The notes under the pieces are model-generated. The model was not told the origin of the DNA. It was given only the letters and a program-made list of their open reading frames with translations, and ran no database searches. This document shows positions 50,561 through 61,069 of a stretch of DNA of 64,000 bases, in pieces. Made by a program: the position numbers and the translations under genes. Position 1 is the stretch's first letter, and each line of letters opens with the position of its first letter. The stretch comes from a bacterium (GTDB lineage: Bacteria > Planctomycetota > UBA1135 > UBA2386). The stretch spans positions 1-64,000 of the forward strand of contig JANSXC010000018.1 in assembly GCA_024743115.1 (NCBI GenBank). Direction: 5' to 3'.

Positions 50561-51556
50561 TCAGCCGGCGCGCCGGCCAGCGTGACTCAGGATCCGGCGC
50601 CAGTAGCGCTCGGCGGTGCAGGTCGTCGTGACCTTGTGATGACCGCGCGCGGCGATGCGTCGCCGCAGATCTTCGTGCTCGAGGAAGTAGCGCGCGGCGA
50701 GCGCGAGTTCCTCGCTGTTGCGGTACGCAGCGTAGTCCATGCGCGAGTCGAGCCAGCGACCGGTGTGGGGGTTCTCGCGTTCGAGGAGCAGGGCCCCGCA
50801 CATCGTCGCTTCGAAAACGCGGCCGTGGCAGGCGAGGATCGAGCCCTCGACGTGCGCGGAGTTGAGCACGATTCGGGCCCGCTGATAGATCTCAGCGACC
50901 TCGTCGATCGGCAGGCCGTCGCCGTTCTGGCCGCCGAAGCACTGCACGCGAATGCCGAGCCCGTGCAGGAACTCGACGACCTCGGCGCGCTCCGGGCCAC
51001 TCTCGAGGTCGCCGACGAACACGATGTCGAGATCGCGTTCGCGGCCGGGGTCGTGGAACAGGGTCGGGTCCTGCGGTGTCCACGTCGGGGTGAACTTGTC
51101 GGGCTCGACGGCCTGCTCGCGATAGACCTCGTAGTTGTCCCAGACATCGAACACGTCGACGACCGGTGAGTAGGCGTTGGCCAGATCCATGAAGCCGGCG
51201 CGCGACGTGTTGCCCACGATCGCGACGACCGGCACGGCGAGTTCGCGCCGTAGGCGCACGAGGGTCTCGACGCGGGGCAGGGAGCGTTCGAACATCGCGG
51301 CGCCGAGGCTCAACCCGATGACGATCACGGCTGGCCGGACCTCGTGGCAGCGGTCGTAGAACGCCCGGTCGCAACCGCGCGTGCCGAGTTCGTCCGTCGC
51401 GAAGTGCACGGCGGGCGCGAGGCCCGTGCTCGCGAGCGAGCCGACGAGGTTGTGCAAGTGGCTCGATGGCGGTCCACCCGGGCGGCAGCCATGCCACCGG
51501 CCGAACACGAACATCACGGGATCCGGGGTCGCCGTCGCCATCTCCGTCGCCGTCAT
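50561..51556 (-). CDS. CgeB-like glycosyltransferase
   Basis: 331 residues if the ATG at 51556 is used; ATGs at 51541 and 51514 are alternatives, and the last (MFVFGRWHG) is where recognisable sequence begins. N-terminal Rossmann half with VFGRWHGCRPGGPPSSHLHNLVGSL and PAVIVIGLSLGAAMF. The C-terminal half is DIVFVGDLESGPERAEVVEFLHGLG, YQRARIVLNSAHVEGSILACHGRVFEATMCGALLLERENPHTGRWL, the 'R.fE..acGaflL' pattern of spore-maturation CgeB/glycosyl transferases family 1. The sugar and acceptor are unknown. The upstream secreted-protein gene is 68 bp away on the same strand. Confidence 0.8.
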   Translation of the reverse strand: MTATEMATATPDPVMFVFGRWHGCRPGGPPSSHLHNLVGSLASTGLAPAVHFATDELGTRGCDRAFYDRCHEVRPAVIVIGLSLGAAMFERSLPRVETLVRLRRELAVPVVAIVGNTSRAGFMDLANAYSPVVDVFDVWDNYEVYREQAVEPDKFTPTWTPQDPTLFHDPGRERDLDIVFVGDLESGPERAEVVEFLHGLGIRVQCFGGQNGDGLPIDEVAEIYQRARIVLNSAHVEGSILACHGRVFEATMCGALLLERENPHTGRWLDSRMDYAAYRNSEELALAARYFLEHEDLRRRIAARGHHKVTTTCTAERYWRRILSHAGRRAG

Positions 51557-51624
51557 CGTCGTGGGCGTGGCGGGACTTGAGCTCGCCCCGGCGTGGGCGA
51601 GTCCAGGCCGGCATCGGTCGCCGT

Positions 51625-53202
51625 TCAGATGCTGCCGATCGTCCAGCGCGCCGCGTTCGAGACCAGGATCCCGAGCGGGTTGGCGCCCGGTGACCACGAC
51701 GCTGCCTGCGTCGCGAACCGCACCCCCAGCAGTGCGGGGTGCCGGGGCAGCGTGAGCGGCAGTGTCGTGCCGGTGCCGAGGCCGGCAGCGACCATGCCGT
51801 TCGGGTCGATGTGCAGTTCGCAGCCCGGCGCCGTGTTGCCGCCGAATGCGATCCCGGGCGAGTGTTCGCGCCACGAGAACAGCACGAGCTGGCCGACGGC
51901 GCTCGCGCGGGTCCCGGTGATCTCGATCCGGGCGCCGTCGTTCGTCGGCGAGCAGCCGAGCACCGGCCGACCGACGGGAATGAGCTCGAGGCCAGGGTCG
52001 TCGTGCTGGGTCGAGAAGTTCGGCGCCCCGGACAGATCACGTGGTCCGGGATCACGCGCCCCGTGGCCGGCACCGAAACCCACGACGGTTGTCGTCGTGG
52101 GATTGCCGCTGCCGTCCCAGGCCAGCTCGAGGGTGCCGTTCGGGCGCACGACGAACTCGAACGTGCGGGTGCTCGACGGTGCCTGGTGGTGGGGCACGCG
52201 CCACCAGATGATCCGCGTCGTGCCGTTGAGTTCGGTTGCCGTGTAGACGTTACCGCCGGCCTCGGGCGCGAGGTCGTCCCAACCGACCGCCACGCTGGCC
52301 TTGCCCGTCAGCATCGCGCTCGCGGCCGGCGCCGATGGCGTCCCGAGCAGGCCGGCGTTCGTGAACATCACGCGGCCGTCGGCGAGCGCCAGGAGCGTCG
52401 GCGTCGAGCCGCCCGGGAACGTGAGCGGTTGCGGCAGTTGCACGAAGGCGGCGCCGTGGCGCGCGAGGTCGAGGTTGCGGGCGCCGGTGGGGAGCGTGAT
52501 CGCGGGTGCACGGCTACGTGCCACGTCGTAGCCGCCGCTGCCGTTCGGCGTGAGGGTCAGTCGTTGGTTGGTGAGGTCGAACGTCCCCGGCGCGAACGTC
52601 TCGTGGAACGAGCGCGCGCCCTGCGTGCAGCCCTGGCCGTAGCGTTCGACTGCGGCGAGTGCACCGGGGCCGCCGCCGAGCGAATAGTGCAGCGCTCCGC
52701 TGAAGACGCGCACGACGTACGGCGTGGTTTCCAGGAACCGCATCGCACTGCCGCCGCTCAGAATCTCGAGGTCCGCGTTGGCGTGGCGGCGTGGCCAAAG
52801 CGCCGATTGGTAGATCGGCTTGCAGCCGTTGTACTTCAGCGCAACGCCGTAGCGACCCGCGGGCAGTTCGATCGGCTGGCTCAGCTGGCAGGGTGTCGCC
52901 TGCTGCGCACCGGCCGCGCTCATCGTACCGTGGCCGACGCGCATCCAGTCGCCGCGGCGATCGACCTGCCCCTGCCAGGTATCCGGTCGCAGCCAGACCT
53001 CGAGCGTGCCGCGCGTGCCGACGTTTTCGAAGAGGTTGAGATCGAGTCGTTCGAGTCGCAGGTCGCGGTGGGTGACCAGGTCGAAGTAGACGCCACCGTC
53101 GTGCGAGTTGAGGAAGGCGTTGGTGTTGTATGCAGTCGTGAGGGTCGACTGGGCCGAGAGCGCGCTGGTGAGTAGCACGACGAGCGCTGGCAGGTATCGC
53201 AT
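51625..53202 (-). CDS. secreted protein of unknown function with lineage-specific C-terminal module
   Basis: 525 residues. Signal peptide (RYLPALVVLLTSALSAQ). The N-terminal beta-rich domain (NSHDGGVYFDLVTHRDLRLERLDLNL…GTLEVWLRPDTWQG) resembles the domain that describes time/space 'effects' in related secreted proteins. The middle part (about 200-370) looks like a lectin-like or nidogen-like sandwich with VGWDDLAPEAGGNVYTATELNGTTRIIWWRVPHH. The C-terminal module has PVLGCSPTNDGARIEITGTRASAVGQLVLFSW and GGNTAPGCELHIDPNGMV, seen again in other window proteins. No catalytic motif. Confidence 0.82.
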   Translation of the reverse strand: MRYLPALVVLLTSALSAQSTLTTAYNTNAFLNSHDGGVYFDLVTHRDLRLERLDLNLFENVGTRGTLEVWLRPDTWQGQVDRRGDWMRVGHGTMSAAGAQQATPCQLSQPIELPAGRYGVALKYNGCKPIYQSALWPRRHANADLEILSGGSAMRFLETTPYVVRVFSGALHYSLGGGPGALAAVERYGQGCTQGARSFHETFAPGTFDLTNQRLTLTPNGSGGYDVARSRAPAITLPTGARNLDLARHGAAFVQLPQPLTFPGGSTPTLLALADGRVMFTNAGLLGTPSAPAASAMLTGKASVAVGWDDLAPEAGGNVYTATELNGTTRIIWWRVPHHQAPSSTRTFEFVVRPNGTLELAWDGSGNPTTTTVVGFGAGHGARDPGPRDLSGAPNFSTQHDDPGLELIPVGRPVLGCSPTNDGARIEITGTRASAVGQLVLFSWREHSPGIAFGGNTAPGCELHIDPNGMVAAGLGTGTTLPLTLPRHPALLGVRFATQAASWSPGANPLGILVSNAARWTIGSI

Positions 53203-53321
53203 CGCCTACAAGTCGCCGATTCACGCCAACTATTACGTGCCCGGTAAACGCTCCTCGCGGGCGGCATTTGCGCCCGTGCAGCGCGCCCCGGCGCGAATCC
53301 CGGGTCGGTCGTGTCGCGCCC

Positions 53322-53349
53322 GTGACGTGGGCATGTCCGCCGCTATAGT
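53322..53349 (+). promoter_or_regulatory. putative korAB promoter
   Basis: GTGACG (53322-53327) and TATAGT (53344-53349) are separated by 16 bp; TATAGT matches five of six bases. The predicted transcript would start about 10 bp before the korA ATG at 53367. Confidence 0.5.
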
Positions 53350-53366
53350 GAGCGGCGCAAACGCCG

Positions 53367-55253
53367 ATGGATACAGCTACCCCTTCGAAGAACGATTCCG
53401 CCAAGCCCGTGCAGGAGCTCGAGCAGGTCATCATCCGATTCGCTGGCGACTCGGGTGACGGCATGCAGCTCACGGGCGATCAATTCACCCGCACGACCGC
53501 GCTGATGGGGAACGACATCGCGACGTTCCCGGACTTTCCCGCGGAGATTCGCGCTCCTGCGGGCACGTTGCCCGGTGTGTCGGCGTTTCAGCTGCGCTTC
53601 AGCAGCTTCGACATCCATACGCCGGGTGATGCGCCCGACGTGTTGGTCGCGATGAACCCCGCCGCGCTCAAGGCGCATATCGGGGAGCTCAAGAAGGACG
53701 GCGTGCTGCTGCTCAATACCGCGTCGTTCAAGGCGAACGACCTCAAGAAGGCGAAGTACGAGAACGATCCGCGCGAGGACGGTTCGCTCGCCGGCTTTCG
53801 GGTGATCGAGGTCGATCTCGAAGCTCGGACGAAGGAGGCGCTCGCGAACTCCGCGCTCGACAACCGCAGCAAGATGCGCTGCAAGAACATGTATGCGCTT
53901 GGCATCCTCTACTGGATGTTCCATCGCGACATGGAACCGACGATGAAGGCGATCGCGGCCAAGTTCGCGAAGAAGCCCGATGTCGTCGACGCCAACCTGG
54001 CCGCGATGAAGGCCGGTCACGCCTACGCCGAGACCACCGAGATATTCCAGAGTGCGTATCGCGTGCCGGCTGCGAAGATGCGCCCGGGCACGTACCGCAA
54101 CATCATGGGCAACCAGGGGCTGTGCCTCGGTCTCGTGGCGGCGAGCAAGCGGGCGGGATTGCCGCTGTTCCTCGGCAGCTATCCGATCACGCCGGCGTCC
54201 GACATCCTGCATCAGCTCAGCAGCTACAAGCATCATGGTGTGGTGACCTTCCAGGCCGAGGACGAGATTGCTGCGGTGGCGAGTGCGATCGGCGCGAGCT
54301 ACAGCGGCAAGCTCGGCATCACCTCGACGTCCGGCCCGGGCATGGCGCTCAAGGCCGAGGCGATCGGCCTCGCGGTCATGGCCGAGCTGCCGCTCGTCAT
54401 CCTGAACGTGCAGCGCGCCGGACCGAGCACGGGCATGCCGACGAAGACGCAGCAGGCCGACCTCTTGCAGGCCATGTACGGGCGCAACGGCGAATCCCCG
54501 GTGTGCGTGCTCGCGGCGTCGATGCCGTCGGACGCGTTCGAGACCGCCTACGAGGCCGTGCGGATCGCGGTGAAGTACATGATCCCCGTGATCGTGCTGT
54601 CGGACGGCTACATCGCGAACGGTAGCGAGCCGTGGCTGCTGCCCGACGTCGACGCGCTGCCCGCGATCGACGTGCAGTTCGCCCCGGAGACGTCCGCGGA
54701 CACCAAGTTCATGCCCTACGAGCGCAACCAGGAGACGCTGGCGCGACCGTGGGCCCGCCCCGGGACGAAAGGGCTCGTGCACCGCATCGGCGGACTCGAG
54801 AAGCGCGATGTGACCGGCAACATCGACTATGCGCCCGAGAACCACCAGCACATGATCGATACGCGCCAACAGAAGGTGCAGAACATCGCCAAGGATCTGC
54901 CGCCGACCGAGACGATCGGTGAGCGGGCCGGCGACCTGCTCGTGCTCGGCTGGGGCAGTACGCGCGGCGCGATCACCGCGTCGGTGCAGAAGCTGCAGGC
55001 GGATGGTCACAAGGTCAGCGCCGCGTTTCTGCGCTACCTCAATCCGTTGCCGAACGATCTCGAGGATCTCATGCGCGGCTTCAAGAAGGTCGTGTTGCCC
55101 GAGATGAACAAGGGCCAGCTCGCGATGATGCTGCGGTCCCGCTACTTGATCGACGTCGTCAGCTACAGCCAAGTGAACGGCCAGCCGTTCAAGAGCCACG
55201 ACGTTCTCGCCTACCTCGAACAGACTCTCGCCGCGATGAAGGAGGGCAACTGA
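53367..55253 (+). CDS. korA: 2-oxoacid:acceptor (2-oxoglutarate:ferredoxin) oxidoreductase, fused gamma-alpha subunit
   Basis: 628 residues. The gamma-type domain comes first (IIRFAGDSGDGMQLTGDQF, FPAEIRAPAGTLPGVSAFQLRFSS), then the alpha domain with the pyrimidine-binding region LFLGSYPITPASDILHQLSSYKHHGVVTFQAEDEIAAVASAIGASYSG and TSTSGPGMALKAEAIGLAVMAELPLVILNVQRAGPSTGMPTKTQQ-type signature. It works with KorB to oxidise 2-oxoglutarate (or a related 2-oxoacid) to the acyl-CoA using ferredoxin, replacing or supplementing the NAD-linked dehydrogenase of the TCA cycle. It overlaps korB by one base (TGATG). Confidence 0.95.
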   Translation: MDTATPSKNDSAKPVQELEQVIIRFAGDSGDGMQLTGDQFTRTTALMGNDIATFPDFPAEIRAPAGTLPGVSAFQLRFSSFDIHTPGDAPDVLVAMNPAALKAHIGELKKDGVLLLNTASFKANDLKKAKYENDPREDGSLAGFRVIEVDLEARTKEALANSALDNRSKMRCKNMYALGILYWMFHRDMEPTMKAIAAKFAKKPDVVDANLAAMKAGHAYAETTEIFQSAYRVPAAKMRPGTYRNIMGNQGLCLGLVAASKRAGLPLFLGSYPITPASDILHQLSSYKHHGVVTFQAEDEIAAVASAIGASYSGKLGITSTSGPGMALKAEAIGLAVMAELPLVILNVQRAGPSTGMPTKTQQADLLQAMYGRNGESPVCVLAASMPSDAFETAYEAVRIAVKYMIPVIVLSDGYIANGSEPWLLPDVDALPAIDVQFAPETSADTKFMPYERNQETLARPWARPGTKGLVHRIGGLEKRDVTGNIDYAPENHQHMIDTRQQKVQNIAKDLPPTETIGERAGDLLVLGWGSTRGAITASVQKLQADGHKVSAAFLRYLNPLPNDLEDLMRGFKKVVLPEMNKGQLAMMLRSRYLIDVVSYSQVNGQPFKSHDVLAYLEQTLAAMKEGN

Positions 55254-56263
55254 TGACTACCGCCGACCGTCCGCCCCTCACCAAGAAGGACTTCAAGACC
55301 GATCAGGAGGTGCGCTGGTGCCCGGGTTGTGGGGACTACTCGATCCTCAACTCGGTGCAGAGTGCGTTCGCCAAACTCGGCAAGCAATTGCACGAGACCG
55401 TCGTGATCTCGGGGATCGGTTGCAGCTCGCGGTTTCCCTACTACATGGAGACCTTCGGCTTCCACACGATCCACGGCCGCGCGCCCGCGATCGCGACGGG
55501 CGTCAAGGTCAGCAATCCCGCACTCGACGTCTGGGTCGTGACGGGTGATGGCGATGCGATGTCGATTGGTGGCAACCACCTCATCCACGCGCTGCGTCGC
55601 AACGTCGGGTTGCGGATCCTGATGTTCAACAACCGGATCTACGGGCTCACCAAGGGGCAGTACTCGCCGACGAGTCCGCAGGGCAAGGTCACGAAGAGCT
55701 CGCCACTCGGTTCGATCGATCAGCCGTTCGCGCCGCTCGCGCTGGCGCTCGGTGCGAGTTCGACGTTCGTCGCGCGCAGCATCGACATCATGGGGCCCCA
55801 CCTCGAGGGCACCGTGATGAAGGCGGACGAGCACGACGGCACGGCGTTCGTCGAGATCTATCAGAACTGCAACATCTTCAACGACGGCGCGTTCAAGGGC
55901 TTCACGGACAAAGAGGTTCGCAGCGAGCGCGTGATGGAGTTGCAGCACGGCGAACCGCTGCTGTTCGGCGCCAACAAGGACAAGGGCATCCGCTTCGATG
56001 CCGGTTTCCGCCCCGAGATCGTGACCGGTGACGAGTTGGGCACGGCCTACGTCTGGGACGAGACGGCCGAGAGCATCGCGCCGGCCATGGCGCTCGCGAC
56101 GATGAACGAAGCCGAGTTCCCCGTCCCGATCGGTGTGTTCCGTCGGGCAGCCAAGCCGCGTTTCGAAGCCGGCATCAATGACCAGGTCGCCACCGCGCAG
56201 CAGAACAAGCAGGAGTCCCTGCGCGATCTGCTCTACAGCGGCGAGGTCTGGACCGTCGACTGA
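55253..56263 (+). CDS. korB: 2-oxoacid:ferredoxin oxidoreductase beta subunit (TPP-binding)
   Basis: 336 residues. An N-terminal Fe-S ligand region VRWCPGCGDYSILNSVQ is followed by ISGIGCSSRFPYYMETFGFHTIHGRAPAIATGVK and the TPP/Mg motif WVVTGDGDAMSIGGNHLIHALRRNVGLRILMFNNRIYGLTKGQ (GDG…NN). It forms the catalytic pair with KorA. The final segment (PRFEAGINDQVATAQQ) is typical of bacterial KorB. The gene ends 15 bp before the end of the convergent secreted-protein gene. Confidence 0.96.
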   Translation: MTTADRPPLTKKDFKTDQEVRWCPGCGDYSILNSVQSAFAKLGKQLHETVVISGIGCSSRFPYYMETFGFHTIHGRAPAIATGVKVSNPALDVWVVTGDGDAMSIGGNHLIHALRRNVGLRILMFNNRIYGLTKGQYSPTSPQGKVTKSSPLGSIDQPFAPLALALGASSTFVARSIDIMGPHLEGTVMKADEHDGTAFVEIYQNCNIFNDGAFKGFTDKEVRSERVMELQHGEPLLFGANKDKGIRFDAGFRPEIVTGDELGTAYVWDETAESIAPAMALATMNEAEFPVPIGVFRRAAKPRFEAGINDQVATAQQNKQESLRDLLYSGEVWTVD

Positions 56264-56278
56264 CGTCGCGCTGCCTCG

Positions 56279-58267
56279 TCAGCGGCACGCGCGATCGACC
56301 AGCACATGCAACTCCGTACCGATCGGTAGCGGAGCGAGGTTCTGATTGAACACGGCCCAGCGCTGCAGGCCGAGGTCGTAGTAGATCCCGATCGGGTTGG
56401 GGTTGGCGGGGATGCCGCCGCCCGAGCGCCGCGTGAGTACCGCCAGCGCGCTGTGGCGACCGTTGAGCTCCGGGTGGTCGAGGTAGCTCACGTGCGCGGA
56501 GGCGCCGAGGTTGGCGGCTGTCACCTGGTGGCGGAAGAACGTGAGTTCGCCAGCGATCTTCGAGTTGCCCGCGAGGACGTGGAAGCGTTTGCCCGTCGGT
56601 ATCGCGGCGCCGTCGAGGTTGCGGACCTGCCAACGGCCCAGCGCGTTCGAGTACTGCAGCCCCGCCGGATGGTCGTTCGTCACCCCGGTGATCGGTTGCA
56701 GGAACGGCACCGCGTTCGGATCGCCGTTCAGCGCGGGGTCGTCGAGCGTCGTCGTGTCACCGCTCGTGTTGGCGCTCGATGTGACGTGGGCCACGAAGTC
56801 GGCGGCGCGGTTGGGGTAGATCAGGTTGAGGCCCGACCCGGCGAGCTGGTTGCCGCTCCCCTCGGTGGTGACGTACCAGAATTCGCTGGCGAACTGATTG
56901 AACCCGAGCGCGAGTTCGTTGTTGTTGTAGGTGCCGGCGTGGCCGGGCGGATTCCAAACCGAGCCGACGAGAAGCCTGGCGACCGGATCCGCGCTGACCG
57001 GCAGCTGAATCGTGGCGGAGGTGTTGTTGGAGACGTATTGCTGGGCGTGGCCACGCGGCACGGTGTCCACCTGCAACACGTTGATTTCGGCGCCGACCGG
57101 GAACGGGCCGCTGCGGTTCTGGATGTCCCACTGCTGGCTGTGCAACCAGTCGTAGTGGAACGTGACGAGGCTGGGATTGTACGTGCCGCGCCAGACCTGG
57201 GTCGCAAGCAGCGCGGCGCCGGCGTTGTTGTTGAGATCCGGCGAGCTCAGCCGATTGTTGACGATGCTGGTGACGACGTGCACGAACGAGTTCTCGACGC
57301 CCTTCAGGTGCTCGTCGGCCACGACGATCTGAAACCCGATGTTGGCCGGCATCGGCGTGAAGTCTTGCGTGAACACGTTCCAGCGCAGGCCGTCGTAATA
57401 GACGCCGATCGGGGCCGCGAGGTAGGCGTTGCTGTTGTTCGGGTACAGCTTGGTCGCGTGCACGACCGCGTTGGGGTTGCCGTTGAGGCTCGGATGGTCG
57501 AGCCGGGAGATGTGCGGCGACGAGCCACCCGCGTGATGGTGTTGGAACTGCACGGCACCGCTGTTGGGCAGGACGACGAGAAAGTTCTCGTCGATTGCCA
57601 TCGGGCTCTGGTCCTGATGGAAGATCGTCCAGCGGTCGCTGAGGAGGTTGTACCACACGCCGATGTCGGAGCCGGTGCTCGACAGCGTCGCGCGCGGCTG
57701 CACGAGAAACACCGCGCCCGGCTCATCGTTCAGGTCGGGGTGGTCGAGGGTCGTCCAGTTCGAAGTGATGTTGGCGGTAGTGGCACGGTGGACGAAGGTC
57801 TCGGTCGTGCCGTCGAGGGCGAGCTCTGCGCCGTTGCTCCACGACAGGCCGCCCGGCGATGTGCCGTCGATGATGGCCGCCTGCGCGTAGATCGATAGCC
57901 GGCACGGAAAGTCCGGCAGCGGGATCGTCGCGCTCGTGCTGGTACCGCCGCTGAGCATGAGCAACGAGATGTCCGCCTGGTTGTAGAGTCGGCAGCCGGG
58001 AAAGCCGTAGGGCGCGAGCGACAGGCCGCTCGGATGCTCGGTCAGGCTGAACGCGAGGATGCCCGGGGCACCCGCCGGGGTGTCGTGGCACTCGAGCGCG
58101 AAGGGCAGGCCGGCTGCCAATCGGGCGCCGGTCGCGGGCGCGAGCGTCGGGACAACGCCCGCCGCGCATCCGGATCCATACGGCAGGAACTGCGCCGGGA
58201 CGGCCAACGCGGTGGCGAGTGCGGCGGCCACGGTCAGGCCGCGACGAGCGGAAAGCGACGGTCTCAT
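56279..58267 (-). CDS. secreted protein with six ~80-residue internal repeats
   Basis: 662 residues. After the signal peptide (GLTVAAALATALAVPAQ) comes the lineage-typical module YGSGCAAGVVPTLAPATGARL … LSLAPYGFPGCRLYNQADISLLML. From about residue 165 the protein is built of six tandem repeats following the pattern F.H…LDHP.LN..P.A…N….iGvyYd…RW.ifnqd..pmp.g..f.vlv. The fourth copy is the most divergent. The motif is that of the DUF7452-type repeats. The repeats probably form independent beta domains for adhesion or surface display; no catalytic residues are seen. Confidence 0.85.
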   Translation of the reverse strand: MRPSLSARRGLTVAAALATALAVPAQFLPYGSGCAAGVVPTLAPATGARLAAGLPFALECHDTPAGAPGILAFSLTEHPSGLSLAPYGFPGCRLYNQADISLLMLSGGTSTSATIPLPDFPCRLSIYAQAAIIDGTSPGGLSWSNGAELALDGTTETFVHRATTANITSNWTTLDHPDLNDEPGAVFLVQPRATLSSTGSDIGVWYNLLSDRWTIFHQDQSPMAIDENFLVVLPNSGAVQFQHHHAGGSSPHISRLDHPSLNGNPNAVVHATKLYPNNSNAYLAAPIGVYYDGLRWNVFTQDFTPMPANIGFQIVVADEHLKGVENSFVHVVTSIVNNRLSSPDLNNNAGAALLATQVWRGTYNPSLVTFHYDWLHSQQWDIQNRSGPFPVGAEINVLQVDTVPRGHAQQYVSNNTSATIQLPVSADPVARLLVGSVWNPPGHAGTYNNNELALGFNQFASEFWYVTTEGSGNQLAGSGLNLIYPNRAADFVAHVTSSANTSGDTTTLDDPALNGDPNAVPFLQPITGVTNDHPAGLQYSNALGRWQVRNLDGAAIPTGKRFHVLAGNSKIAGELTFFRHQVTAANLGASAHVSYLDHPELNGRHSALAVLTRRSGGGIPANPNPIGIYYDLGLQRWAVFNQNLAPLPIGTELHVLVDRACR

Positions 58268-58360
58268 GAGTGGCTGAGTGCCGTCGGGTGGTGTTGGATC
58301 GCGCCCCGCATTACGGTTTTTGGCTTGCCTGGCCGGGTTTCGCTAGAGCGCAACGATCTT

Positions 58361-58388
58361 TTGATAAAGCCAGCTGTTGTGATATCAC
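58361..58388 (+). promoter_or_regulatory. putative promoter of the sahR-like/ahcY operon
   Basis: TTGATA (58361-58366) is 16 bp from TATCAC (58383-58388). The -10 lies inside the left arm of the palindromic operator, so binding of the regulator would block RNA polymerase. Confidence 0.45.
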
Positions 58389-58402
58389 GATGAAGTGATA
58401 TC
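58381..58402 (+). promoter_or_regulatory. palindromic operator upstream of the ArsR-methyltransferase gene
   Basis: Perfect 8-bp arms GATATCAC (58381-58388) and GTGATATC (58395-58402) with spacer GATGAA. It ends immediately before the gene, as expected for an autoregulated ArsR-family repressor. Confidence 0.8.
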
Positions 58403-59389
58403 TTGATACTCCAGATGGCAGGGGCCCTCGCAACACTACCGAACACGCTGAAGCTGCTCTCCGACCCGACTCGGTTGCGGCTCTGCGCATTGCTGGCTCG
58501 GCACGAGCTGGCGGTGCAGGAGATCGTCGCGGTGACCGGTCTGCAGCAGAGCCGCGTCAGCAACCATCTGTCGCTGCTCAAGCGCGCCGGGGTCGTGCGC
58601 GACCGGCGTGAAGGTTCGTGGAGTTTCCACTCGCTCGTCGAGCCCGGGCCCGACGGTCCGCTGACAGCCGAACTCTTCGGGGCGACGGTGCAGCGCTGGC
58701 TCGAGTCCGACGAGGGCGCGCCCGATGGCAAGGCACTCGCTGCCGTGCTCGATCAGCGGCGCAGCAAGAGTCGCGAGGCGCACGATCGGCTCGCCGATGA
58801 ATGGGAGGGTGCGCACGAGTTCGAGCTCGGCACGCTGCGCGCGGAGATCCTCGCGTTCGCCTGGCCGTGCGGGGTGGCGGTTGCGGACCTCGGGTGCGGT
58901 ACGGGTTTCCTCGCCGATTGGCTCGCGGGCCGTGGCGCACAAGTGATCGGAGTCGACCACAGCGAACGGATGCTCGCCGAGGCCGAACGGCGGGCGGAGC
59001 ACAGCATCGAGTTGCGGCGCGGGGAGTTCGACAGTCTCCCTCTGGACGATGGTGAGGTCGATTGCGCGTTCGCCAACCTCGTCTGGCATCACCTGCCCGA
59101 TCTCGAAGCGGCTGCGCTCGAAGTGCTGCGCGTTCTGCGTCCCGGTGGGCACTTCGTCATCTCCGACCTGCTCCCACACGAAGCCGATTGGATGCGCGAG
59201 CGTCTCGGCGACCTGCGTCTCGGGCTGCGGCCGGATCAGCTGCTCGCCGTCCTGGCGCGGGCGGGGTTCGAAGACCTCACGACCGAGTCGACACGCGACC
59301 GATATCGCGTGGGCCGGCCCGGGGCGGACCCCGTCGATTTCCCGATGTTCCTCGTGCGCGGCCGCAAGCCACTGCGCGCGAGCGATTGA
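58403..59389 (+). CDS. ArsR-family HTH regulator fused to a SAM-dependent methyltransferase domain (SahR-like)
   Basis: 328 residues from TTG 58403, or 324 from ATG 58415 (MAGALATLPNTL), which is the likelier start. ArsR winged HTH: LKLLSDPTRLRLCALLARHELAVQEIVAVTGLQQSRVSNHLSLLKRAGVVRDRREGSWSFHSL. A class I methyltransferase fold then carries motif I VADLGCGTGFLADWLA, GVDHSERML and FANLVWHHLPDLEAAALEVLRVLRPGGHFVISDL. This is the domain order of SahR, which senses S-adenosylhomocysteine and controls SAM-cycle genes in Proteobacteria. The next gene is ahcY, the SAH hydrolase, 54 bp downstream. Ligand and direction of control are inferred. Confidence 0.88.
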   Translation: MILQMAGALATLPNTLKLLSDPTRLRLCALLARHELAVQEIVAVTGLQQSRVSNHLSLLKRAGVVRDRREGSWSFHSLVEPGPDGPLTAELFGATVQRWLESDEGAPDGKALAAVLDQRRSKSREAHDRLADEWEGAHEFELGTLRAEILAFAWPCGVAVADLGCGTGFLADWLAGRGAQVIGVDHSERMLAEAERRAEHSIELRRGEFDSLPLDDGEVDCAFANLVWHHLPDLEAAALEVLRVLRPGGHFVISDLLPHEADWMRERLGDLRLGLRPDQLLAVLARAGFEDLTTESTRDRYRVGRPGADPVDFPMFLVRGRKPLRASD

Positions 59390-59443
59390 GATTCCTTTTC
59401 GTTTCGCAAACCAGTCCCACGGACAGAGTCACAGAAAGAACCG

Positions 59444-60955
<1,512 letters not shown>

Positions 60956-60969
60956 GAACGGCGGTAGTC

Positions 60970-61016
60970 CCCTGGTGATCTGCTAGCGCTAGTTGGCGTG
61001 TTGCAAGTCGCCAGGG
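60970..61016 (+). other. extended hairpin downstream of ahcY containing a CTAGCGCTAG palindrome
   Basis: CCCTGGTGA (60970-60978) pairs with TCGCCAGGG (61008-61016), nine pairs with one G-U. The loop carries the 10-bp palindrome CTAGCGCTAG (60983-60992). There is no T-run, so it may act as a 3'-end stabiliser or Rho-assisted terminator. Confidence 0.35.
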
Positions 61017-61069
61017 TGCGCGCAGCGCTCCCGATGTGCTCTCGCGGCACGTTCGGGGGCCCTTGCTCT

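Noticed and set aside
56260..56282. CTGACG/CGTCAG inverted repeat between korB and the convergent gene as bidirectional terminator
   Set aside because: Only six pairs, an 11-nt loop and no T-run on either strand.
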